Shown piece by piece: positions 22,298-29,402 of a stretch of DNA of 30,679 nucleotides (its first letter is position 1; each line of letters starts with the position of its first letter). The translations under genes were made by a program, and so were the position numbers. The stretch comes from JBFMFB01 sp040752115 (GTDB taxonomy: Bacteria > Pseudomonadota > Gammaproteobacteria > Burkholderiales > Sulfuricellaceae): the NCBI GenBank assembly GCA_040752115.1, contig JBFMFB010000026.1, positions 1-30,679 on the forward strand, read 5' to 3'. A model generated the notes under the pieces. The model was not told where the DNA came from. It saw nothing but the letters and a program-made list of their open reading frames with translations, and ran no database searches.

Positions 22298-24181
22298 TTA
22301 TTCCCAGTGCTCGATGACGAGCTGCAGCGACCGGGCGCCGTTGTATTCGTTGACGTCCAGCCGGTACACGGCGCTAACCCGCTCGGGCAGCGGCTCGGAG
22401 CGGAAAAACAGCATGGCGTCGAAGCGGCGCCCCCCCTGGCCGAGCCTGAGCCGAAGGTGTTTTTCCCCCACGATGCGCTGGCTCTCGACCTCGAACTCGC
22501 CGTGGAAGCCGGGCTCGGGAAAGCCTTGGCCCCACACCTGGTCGCGCAGCAGGCTCGCCGTTTCGAGCGTGATATCTTCCGGCGCCAGGGCACCATCGGT
22601 CTCGATTTCCCGCGCCAGCATCGCCGGAGCAAGCAGTTCGCGGGCAATTTCCTCGAAGGCGGCGGCAAATGCCGGAAAATCCGTTTTGGCCAGCGACAGC
22701 CCCGCCGCCATGGCGTGGCCGCCAAACTTTTGCAGCATGTCGGGGTGCCGTTTGGCTACCCGATCCAATGCGTCGCGCAGATGCAGGCCGGGAATCGAAC
22801 GGCCGGAGCCCTTCAGTTCGCCTTCGCCGCTTCCGGCGAAGGCGATTACTGGGCGGTGGAACCTGTCCTTGAGGCGCGAGGCCAGAATGCCGATCACCCC
22901 CTGGTGCCACAACGGGTCGTACAGGCATAGGCTGTAGCTTTCCGCCGGCTCGATTTCTTCCAGCGCGGCGAGCGCCGCGTCGTGCATGTCCGCCTCGATC
23001 GCACGTCGCTCGCGATTGAGCGCATCCAGGCGCTGTGCCAGTTCAAGGGCGTGGTTTTCGTCGTCGGCGAGCAGGCATTCGATGCCGAGCGCCATATCGT
23101 CGAGGCGGCCGGCTGCGTTGAGGCGCGGCCCCAGCGCGAAGCCGAGATCCCAGGTCGAGGCCTTGGACTGCTCTCTCCCCGCCACCCGCATCAATGCCCG
23201 GATGCCGGGACAGGCGCGCCCTGCGCGGATGCGCTTTAAACCCTGGCTGACCAGGATGCGGTTGTTGTCGTCCAGTCCTACCACGTCGGCGACCGTGCCC
23301 AATGCGACCAGATCGAGCAGTTGGCCGAGATTCGGTTCGTCTTTTTCCGCAAATGCGCCGCGCGCCCGGAGTTCGGCGCGTAATGCGAGCATGACATAAA
23401 AAATCACTCCCACGCCGGCGAGGTTTTGGTAAGGCTGAAGGCGGAAGGATGAAGGATGAACGTTGTCTGCTTCGCAGGGGGTTTGGGAAGGCGGAAGGAT
23501 GAAGGCGGAAGGCGGAAGTTTGTCTGCTTCGCAGGGGTTTTGGGAAGGATGAAGGCGGAAGGATGAAGGCTGAATGTTGTCTGCTTCGCAAGGAATATTC
23601 ATCCTTCCGCCTTCCGCCTTCATCCTTTCTTGCTGCTTTCCCGCGTCCTGGTTGGGATTCACGATGCAGGCGGCGTCCGGCAGTTCGTCGCCGGGGAGGT
23701 GGTGGTCGGTGACCAGTACTTCGATGCCCAAGCGTTTGGCTTCGGCGACTCCTGCCACGCTGGCGATGCCGTTGTCCACCGTGACCAGGATGTCGGGGCG
23801 GCGCGCAGCCGCCAGGTGCACGATTTCAGGGGTCAGGCCGTAACCGTATTCGAAGCGGTTGGGCACCAGATAATCCACCGTTGCGCCGAAGCTGCGCAGC
23901 GCCCGGATCGCTACCGCGCACGCCGTGGCGCCGTCGGAGTCGTAATCGGCGACGATCAGGAGGCGCTTGCCGGCGGCGATCGCATCGGCCAGCAGTTGCG
24001 CCATCCGAGTGGCGTTTTTGAGCTGCTCGAACGGCGCCAGGCCGGCGAGCCCGTATTCGAGCTGCCGCGGCGAGCGGATGCCGCGCGCGGCATAAATGCG
24101 GGCGAGCACCGGGGGCAGGCCGCTTGCGAGCAGGGAATCGAAATCTACTTGGCGGTAGGTGCGGCGCGAGACGCGGGTCAT
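22298..24181 (-). CDS. recJ: Single-stranded-DNA 5'-3' exonuclease RecJ with in-frame repeat insertion
   Basis: RecJ degrades 5' single-stranded ends in recombination and mismatch repair. The 627-residue protein has the DHH-phosphoesterase motifs: VADYDSDGA (D79, D81, D83), TVDNG, and DHHLPGDELP (159-161). It also has the DHHA1/RNA-binding motif KFGGHAMAAGLSL and a C-terminal OB-type region. Between VNPNQ and NLAGVGV, where other RecJ proteins have about ten residues, lies an insertion of about 74 residues (about 179-252). It includes three 19-residue repeats beginning PCEAD. The frame stays open throughout, so the gene appears functional, unless the insertion, which sits near the catalytic core, harms folding. 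The start at 24181 is chosen because it overlaps the upstream stop as ATGA; an ATG at 24337 would extend deep into that gene. Confidence 0.93.
   Translation of the reverse strand: MTRVSRRTYRQVDFDSLLASGLPPVLARIYAARGIRSPRQLEYGLAGLAPFEQLKNATRMAQLLADAIAAGKRLLIVADYDSDGATACAVAIRALRSFGATVDYLVPNRFEYGYGLTPEIVHLAAARRPDILVTVDNGIASVAGVAEAKRLGIEVLVTDHHLPGDELPDAACIVNPNQDAGKQQERMKAEGGRMNIPCEADNIQPSSFRLHPSQNPCEADKLPPSAFILPPSQTPCEADNVHPSSFRLQPYQNLAGVGVIFYVMLALRAELRARGAFAEKDEPNLGQLLDLVALGTVADVVGLDDNNRILVSQGLKRIRAGRACPGIRALMRVAGREQSKASTWDLGFALGPRLNAAGRLDDMALGIECLLADDENHALELAQRLDALNRERRAIEADMHDAALAALEEIEPAESYSLCLYDPLWHQGVIGILASRLKDRFHRPVIAFAGSGEGELKGSGRSIPGLHLRDALDRVAKRHPDMLQKFGGHAMAAGLSLAKTDFPAFAAAFEEIARELLAPAMLAREIETDGALAPEDITLETASLLRDQVWGQGFPEPGFHGEFEVESQRIVGEKHLRLRLGQGGRRFDAMLFFRSEPLPERVSAVYRLDVNEYNGARSLQLVIEHWE
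23423..23647. repeat. Repeat insertion inside recJ: three 57-bp units plus inverted heptad block
   Basis: Three direct units of exactly 57 bp occupy 23423-23479, 23480-23536 and 23537-23593. Each has a TGTCTGCTTCGCAG core (23464, 23521, 23578) and a run of heptanucleotides of the AAGGATG/AAGGCGG/AAGGCTG type. An opposite-facing heptad block (ATCCTTCCGCC style) lies at about 23597-23630, so the transcript could fold into a long hairpin. On the recJ strand the units read PCEADNIQPSSFRLHPSQN, PCEADKLPPSAFILPPSQT and PCEADNVHPSSFRLQPYQN. The 57-bp length keeps the frame whatever the copy number. Confidence 0.93.
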
Positions 24182-25206
24182 GGCTGGAAATGCCCCGCCA
24201 ATGGCCGGGGGCGGCGCCAGATTTTCCATAAATCGGTGCGGCTTGCAGTAACGCTTAAGGAGCCGGTGGCGGCGGGGATGTGCAATGTCACTGCCAGCTT
24301 TCCGGCCTGCACCGCCCGTTTCAGCGGTCCGAACCACCGCGCTTCCAGCGATTTCACGCCTTCGTTCCAGGCGGACACGTCGCCCCGTTGCGCCGCGGGG
24401 CGCAGGCTGTCTAGTACGACGAGATGGCTGCCGGCGGAAGCCGCGGCAAGCCAGTCTTCGGCGGAAGGTGGCAGCGTGGCGCGTATGCTTCCGGCCGCCG
24501 ATGCGAGTCCCAGCGCCAGCGGATCATCCGCCCACACTTTATCGAATGGTCTGCCGAGGCGCTCCGGCAATCTGCCGCCGCCCCACAGCCAGACGCTGTT
24601 GATCGGCAACTCGCCCCGGGCTTCGCGTGCTTCGTTGACCGGATGGTCGTGAAAGAGCATCTGGATTTCGGTAAGAATGCCGGACCAGCGCAGCGCATCC
24701 TTTCCGCGCGGCAGCATGGTGCGTACATCTCGTCCCCTAGCCTCGGGCAGGGGAACGGTTTGCATATCGGAGACTGTCTGCAGCCGCAAGTACCAGCGCA
24801 ACGGGTGGAGGGGGAGGAATTCGAGCCCCTCGGCCGAAAAATGGTGGTTCAGCGTGTCTGCGAGCGTCCGGGCTTCCGGTCCGGAAAGGGAAAAACTGTC
24901 GCTGTCGGCGAGAATCAGCCGATCGCGCTGCAGGGAAAGGTGAACCGGGTCGGCTCGCAGCCAATTGCCGTTGCCCCGTGGCCCGCCATCCGCCAGCAAG
25001 GCCAGGCTGGCAACCGGCCAGTCCATCTGTTTCTCGACGCCGAATGCCCGGCACAGCCATTCTTCCATACCCCTTGCCAACCCCCGCTCCTGCCGGCCGC
25101 GCGCAAGCAGCGTGCATAGAGCGGATGATGACGTTCGGGCCAGGGGATTTTCCTCGCCGGGTTGAAACGGAAAGAACAGGCCGGGAACGAGCAGGTGGCA
25201 ATGCAT
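24178..25206 (-). CDS. RpfE-like / COG4255 family protein upstream of recJ
   Basis: A 342-residue protein from the ATG at 25206 (MHCHLLVPGLFFPFQPGEEN). It resembles the COG4255 family, which includes Xanthomonas RpfE and is often labelled a phosphoglycerate-mutase-like or regulatory protein; its biochemical role is not established. Visible conserved parts are WLRADPVHLSLQRDRLIL, LPLHPLRWYLRL, LPRGKDALRWSGILTEIQM, LFHDHPVNEAREARGELPIN, and SVWLWGGGRLP. No signal peptide or membrane segment is seen. Its stop overlaps the recJ start (ATGA), so the two are co-translated, the same pairing as in Xanthomonas. Starts at 25227 and 25320 are possible; 25320 would precede the predicted promoter at 25247-25275, so it is rejected. 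Confidence 0.85.
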   Translation of the reverse strand: MHCHLLVPGLFFPFQPGEENPLARTSSSALCTLLARGRQERGLARGMEEWLCRAFGVEKQMDWPVASLALLADGGPRGNGNWLRADPVHLSLQRDRLILADSDSFSLSGPEARTLADTLNHHFSAEGLEFLPLHPLRWYLRLQTVSDMQTVPLPEARGRDVRTMLPRGKDALRWSGILTEIQMLFHDHPVNEAREARGELPINSVWLWGGGRLPERLGRPFDKVWADDPLALGLASAAGSIRATLPPSAEDWLAAASAGSHLVVLDSLRPAAQRGDVSAWNEGVKSLEARWFGPLKRAVQAGKLAVTLHIPAATGSLSVTASRTDLWKIWRRPRPLAGHFQP

Positions 25207-25246
25207 GGGATAAGCGAGGGAAGGCATCTGGGTCAGTGCACGGCGA

Positions 25247-25275
25247 AGTGTAGCATTTCGTGCCTGTCTGGCCAA
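25247..25275 (-). promoter_or_regulatory. Candidate promoter for the rpfE-like/recJ operon
   Basis: Minus strand: TTGGCC (25270-25275), 17 bp, then TACACT (25247-25252) with an extended TGC before it. Each box matches four of six consensus bases. It would start transcription near 25240, just before the chosen ATG at 25206. Confidence 0.45.
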
Positions 25276-25308
25276 TCCGGAATCTTGAGTAAAATGTGAG
25301 CTTTGTTT

Positions 25309-25337
25309 TTGACTTTTCATTTAAATTTGTCAATACT
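25309..25337 (+). promoter_or_regulatory. Candidate promoter for the sensory cassette
   Basis: Plus strand: TTGACT (25309-25314), a 17-bp AT-rich spacer, then AATACT (25332-25337). Matches are five of six and four of six. It diverges from the rpfE-like promoter. The resulting leader of about 245 bases contains the MITE-like element at 25363-25507. Confidence 0.5.
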
Positions 25338-25362
25338 CGCGTCATGAATTGTCGTCCGTCTT

Positions 25363-25507
25363 GGGAAGCTCTGAAAAAGTGGCTGCGCGGGCGAATCGCT
25401 GCGTTGCGCGGTGCGCGCTCCCTCGCCTATCTCATTGATATGTCTCGGTTGCTGTGCGCCGGGCGCCTTGCGCTTCATCCCGCTCGCTCACTTTTTCAGA
25501 GCTTCCC
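25363..25507. mobile_element. MITE-like element with perfect 19-bp terminal inverted repeats
   Basis: GGGAAGCTCTGAAAAAGTG (25363-25381) and its exact reverse complement (25489-25507) bound a 145-bp segment. The interior is GC-rich with partial further symmetry and has no transposase reading frame, so it would be non-autonomous. Flanking bases (TT before and TT after) might be a two-base target duplication, but this is too short to be sure. The termini resemble insertion-sequence ends; the parent family is not identified. Confidence 0.75.
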
Positions 25508-25590
25508 TTGGAAGCCGGCGATACGAGGAATCCCTGAAAACCGCAACGAGCAGCCTGGAGCGCCAGGAGCCGCGCAGTGAGCGACGAGAA

Positions 25591-28500
25591 ATGGTGACGA
25601 AAACGATCCGCGCCCTCCGCCAGAGCCCGCTGCCTGTTCTTGTGCTTCTGGCTGGGATCGTCCTTTCGCTGCTGGTATGGCGGTTCGCCGACAGCAAGGC
25701 GGAAGAAAAGGCCCGGGGCTATTTTGATTTACACACCAACGACGCCGAGGAATCGGTTCGCCAGCGCTTTAACCTTTATACCGAAATCCTGCGGGGCGCG
25801 CGCGGCCTTTTTGCCGCTTCGGAAACGGTGACCCGTGCCGAATGGAAAAGCTATGCCGATCAATTGCGCTTGCCGGAGCGCTATGCCGCCATCCAGGGCA
25901 TCGGCTTCATTCGCTACCTGCCCGCCGCGGAAAAGGAGCAGTTCGAAAACCGCGCCAGGCGCGATCTTGGCTCGGATACGAAAGGCAACCCCGATTTCGC
26001 CATTCGCCCTGCGGGAGCGCGCCAGGATTATTATCCGGTCGAATACTTCGAGCCGCCGTTGGCCAATTTCAACCCGCTTGGCCTGGACCACGGCGCCTAC
26101 CCGGTTGGCCGAGACGCGCTGATGCAGGCGCGGGACTCGGGTTCCGCCGTCATTTCCGGCCGCCTGGGCTATACCGAAAACAAAGGGGATTCCGCCCGCG
26201 TTCTGATCCTGCTGCCGGTTTACCGCAACGGTATGCCGTATTCCACAATCGCGGAACGACGCAACGCATTGTTTGGCTTTGTCTATGCCAGAATCAACGT
26301 GGCGGAATTGCTGAGCCGTTCCATCGGTGCGAGCGTCGTGCAGGAAATCTATTTCGAGGTGTTCGACGGCGGACCGCCCGGGCGCGCGATATTGAAGCCT
26401 TCGGCGGCAACTCTGCTGTACGACCCGGAAGGGGAGGAAGAAATATTTCATGCCCTGAATCCCAATTTCAAGCCGCGTTTCGGCGGCACCTCCAGAGTTC
26501 GGATCGCCGGGCGCGAATGGATTTTTTATTTCGCCAGCCGCCCCGGCTTTCGCGGCGGAGCCGGGGACAATATTCCCCTGCTGCTCCTGGTCGCCGGGCT
26601 GCTCCTCACCCTGACGTTATTCATCATTGTTCTGACCCTTTCTGTCGGACGCAGGCGGGTGGCGGCGGAAGTCAAAAGGCAGAAATCCCTCATCGACCAG
26701 GTGCTCGACGCGCTTCCGGTCAATATATTCCTGAAAGATCGCAACGGCCGCTTCGTGTTGATCAACGAAGAGACCGCAAGGACGTTCGGCCTTCCCAAGG
26801 AGAAAGTGGTCGGCAAGACGGAATTCGATGTCCAGCCGCTGGAAGTTGCGGCCAAGCTGCGCAAATTCGACGACGACGTGCGCACCACCGTCGGCGTGGT
26901 GAAGCGCGAGGAGCGGCTGATCAGCGAAGGGCAAGAGCGCTTCATGCTGTCCGGCAAGACCATGATTGCTCCGGCCGGCGGCGGAGAGCTGCTGCTTGGA
27001 TTTTCCCTCGACATTACCGAACAGAAGCGGGCCGAGGACGAGTTGCGGCGCCAGCAGAAATTTATCCGGAACGTGCTCGACACCGATCCCAATCTGATCT
27101 TCGTCAAGGATTACGATGGCAATTTCGTGCTGGTCAACCGGGCCACGGCCAGCACGTTCGGCATGACCGCGGAGGAGATGGTCGGGCAGAACAACGCGGA
27201 CCTTCATCACAACCAACAGGAAACGGACGCCTATCTGCGGGTTGATCGCGAGGTGATCAGCGGCCGCAAGGAGATTACGCTGGATGAGCCGTTTACGCTG
27301 CCGAGCGGGGAAGTGCGCTGGTATCTGACGGTCAAGAGGCCGCTGGTTCAGCCCGACGGCGCGGTGCATGTGCTGGGCATCGCCATGGACATCACCGAAC
27401 GCAAGCTCGCGGAAAAGGCGCTGCAGGAAAGCGAGGAACGGCTCAGAAGTATTATTGACAACACCACGGCCGTGATCTTTCTCAAAGACCTGGAAGGCCG
27501 TTATCTGCTGGTCAACCGCCAGTTTGCCGTTCTGGTTGGCCAGAGCCGGGAGCAAGTTCTTGGCAAGAACGATTACGACCTGTTTCCGAAGGAAATCGCC
27601 GATGTTTTATGGGAAAACGATCGGCGCGTGCTGGCAAGCGGCAAGGTGGCGGAATTTGAAGACAGGCTGGAATTCGCTAACGGGGCGCGTGTTTTTTTTA
27701 CGGTCAAGTTTCCGCTGCGCGATGCCACCGGCATGCCTTACGCGGTTTGCGGCATTTCCACCGACATCACCGAGCGCCTTTATCTGGAGCGGGAAGCCGC
27801 GAATGCGCGCGCGAACGAACTGTCCCGCTCCGTCATCAACGCCTTGGGAGAGGGGGTAATCGGCGTGGACCGCCAGCTCGGAATCACCTTTGCCAACCCC
27901 CAGGCCGAGCAATTTCTCGGCTACAGCGAAGCGGAGCTGCGCGGCAAAATCGTATGCGATATCGTATATGGGGGGCGCAAAGACCAGGATCCGGTGCATC
28001 CCGATGGATGCCCGGTTGCGGCAGTGATTGCCGAAGGCAAGATGGTTCATGTCGAGGACACGCGGTTTGCCCACAAGAGCGGGAGCGATTTCCCGGTTTC
28101 CTTCATTGCGGCGCCGATTCTTGAAAATGGCATCGTTTGCGGCGCCGCATTGTCGTTCCAGGATATTACCTTGCGCAAGCAGGCGGAGGCGACGCTGACG
28201 CATCACATCAACGAGCTGGCCCGCATGAACGCGGAACTGGACGAGTTCAGCTATGTCGCCAGCCACGACCTGCAGGAGCCGACGCGCAAGCTGCTCGCTT
28301 TCAGCGATTGGCTGCGCAGAGATCTGGGCGACGAATTGCCGCAGCGTGCCGCGGAGGACCTGGAATTCATTGCCGATGCGGCCAGCCGGATGCAGCGTCT
28401 GGTGCAGGATCTGCTGGCCCTGTCGCGCGCCGGGAAAGCCTCCATGTCGCGCGAAAATGTCCCTTTGGACGAGGTCGTCGATCAGGCACTGGCGGCGCTT

Positions 28501-28917
28501 TCGCTGCGCATTCGCGAAAGCGGTGCGGTGATTTCCCGCGACCCGCTGCCCGCGGTATCGGGCGACCCCACCATGCTGACCCAGCTCTACCAGAACCTGA
28601 TCGCCAACGCATTGAAATTTTCGGCGGGAAGTGCGCCCGAGATCCGCATAACGGCGGAGCAGCGTTCGGCGGGAGATTGGATATTCGGCGTGCGCGACCG
28701 GGGCATCGGCATCAAGCCGGAATATGCCGAGCTGATTTTTCAGCCGTTCAAGCGGCTCCATGGTCGCGGAAAATACGAGGGGTCGGGGATCGGACTCGCG
28801 ATCTGCCGCAAAGTGGTGGAACGTCACCACGGGCGCATCTGGGTCGAATCCGAACCGGGGCAAGGCGCACATTTCAAGTTTGTTCTGGGCAATAACAAAG
28901 CATCAACCGCGGGATGA
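25591..28917 (+). CDS. CHASE-PAS(x4) sensor histidine kinase
   Basis: A membrane sensor kinase of 1108 residues. TM1 is about 13-32. An extracytoplasmic CHASE domain (about 50-240, with YAAIQGIGFIRYLPAAEKEQ and LDHGAYPVGRDALMQARDSG) extends to TM2 (about 328-352). Four PAS domains follow (about 366-480, 490-610, 615-735, 745-870), most closing with a DITE/DIT-type end. The HisKA domain has its phospho-acceptor H892 in ASHDLQEPTRKL, a phytochrome-like H-box. The HATPase domain has the N-box NLIANALKFS and G-box DRGIGIKPEY. The start at 25591 (MVTKTIRALRQ) is chosen because it gives a normal membrane anchor; a 60-residue longer frame from 25411 would run through the MITE. The response regulator gene starts 24 bp downstream. 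The CHASE ligand is unknown. Confidence 0.92.
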   Translation: MVTKTIRALRQSPLPVLVLLAGIVLSLLVWRFADSKAEEKARGYFDLHTNDAEESVRQRFNLYTEILRGARGLFAASETVTRAEWKSYADQLRLPERYAAIQGIGFIRYLPAAEKEQFENRARRDLGSDTKGNPDFAIRPAGARQDYYPVEYFEPPLANFNPLGLDHGAYPVGRDALMQARDSGSAVISGRLGYTENKGDSARVLILLPVYRNGMPYSTIAERRNALFGFVYARINVAELLSRSIGASVVQEIYFEVFDGGPPGRAILKPSAATLLYDPEGEEEIFHALNPNFKPRFGGTSRVRIAGREWIFYFASRPGFRGGAGDNIPLLLLVAGLLLTLTLFIIVLTLSVGRRRVAAEVKRQKSLIDQVLDALPVNIFLKDRNGRFVLINEETARTFGLPKEKVVGKTEFDVQPLEVAAKLRKFDDDVRTTVGVVKREERLISEGQERFMLSGKTMIAPAGGGELLLGFSLDITEQKRAEDELRRQQKFIRNVLDTDPNLIFVKDYDGNFVLVNRATASTFGMTAEEMVGQNNADLHHNQQETDAYLRVDREVISGRKEITLDEPFTLPSGEVRWYLTVKRPLVQPDGAVHVLGIAMDITERKLAEKALQESEERLRSIIDNTTAVIFLKDLEGRYLLVNRQFAVLVGQSREQVLGKNDYDLFPKEIADVLWENDRRVLASGKVAEFEDRLEFANGARVFFTVKFPLRDATGMPYAVCGISTDITERLYLEREAANARANELSRSVINALGEGVIGVDRQLGITFANPQAEQFLGYSEAELRGKIVCDIVYGGRKDQDPVHPDGCPVAAVIAEGKMVHVEDTRFAHKSGSDFPVSFIAAPILENGIVCGAALSFQDITLRKQAEATLTHHINELARMNAELDEFSYVASHDLQEPTRKLLAFSDWLRRDLGDELPQRAAEDLEFIADAASRMQRLVQDLLALSRAGKASMSRENVPLDEVVDQALAALSLRIRESGAVISRDPLPAVSGDPTMLTQLYQNLIANALKFSAGSAPEIRITAEQRSAGDWIFGVRDRGIGIKPEYAELIFQPFKRLHGRGKYEGSGIGLAICRKVVERHHGRIWVESEPGQGAHFKFVLGNNKASTAG

Positions 28918-28941
28918 TTGCTGATCCCGAGCGAGGAGAGA

Positions 28942-29400
28942 ATGAAAGACAAAAAAACGGCGGCAACCATCCTGCTGGTGGAAGACGATCTGGGCGATCA
29001 GGAGCTGGCCCGCCGAGCGTTCGGGGAAGGAATGCTCGGCCTTTCCCTCAAGGTGGTGGATGACGGGGAGGAGGCGCTTGACTATCTGTACCGCCGTGGG
29101 CGCTATGCCGATTTGGCCAGCTTCCCGCAGCCGGATTTGGTGCTGCTTGATCTGAACCTGCCGGGGCTCGATGGCAGGCAGGTGTTGGAGAAAATAAAAG
29201 GCGCCCCGGATCTGCGCGCCATCCCGGTATTGGTGTTCACGACCTCGCGGCAGGAAAAGGATATCCGGATGTGCTACGAAGCCGGCGCTAATTCCTGCAT
29301 CGTCAAGCCGGCCAGCACCGAGCATTTCGTAAAAGCGGTTCGTGCCATCGAGGATTACTGGTTCGAAGTTGCAAAACTACCGACAATGGCAAAGGAGTGA
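28942..29400 (+). CDS. Single-domain response regulator, Rcp1-like
   Basis: A 152-residue protein consisting of one receiver domain and no output domain. The acidic pocket is E14, D15 and D16, the phospho-acceptor D70 lies in PDLVLLDLNLPGLDG, the switch threonine in VFTTS, and the conserved lysine K122 in IVKPAS. The long helix-4 style and YLYRRGRYAD segment match the Rcp1 class that pairs with phytochrome-type kinases. The start at 28942 has GAGGAG close upstream. It lies 24 bp after the kinase and 2 bp before the diguanylate cyclase gene, so the three are very likely one operon. It probably acts through protein contact or as a phosphate shuttle to the next protein. Confidence 0.93.
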   Translation: MKDKKTAATILLVEDDLGDQELARRAFGEGMLGLSLKVVDDGEEALDYLYRRGRYADLASFPQPDLVLLDLNLPGLDGRQVLEKIKGAPDLRAIPVLVFTTSRQEKDIRMCYEAGANSCIVKPASTEHFVKAVRAIEDYWFEVAKLPTMAKE

Positions 29401-29402
29401 CC

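Noticed and set aside
23423..23593. Possible CRISPR array because of three regularly spaced repeats
   Set aside because: The intervening stretches are themselves repetitive heptads rather than unique spacers, there are only three units, and the region is translated as part of recJ.
25411..25590. N-terminal 60-residue extension of the sensor kinase
   Set aside because: It reads through the MITE-like element and would place unrelated residues before a normal TM1 anchor; ATG at 25591 fits the family.
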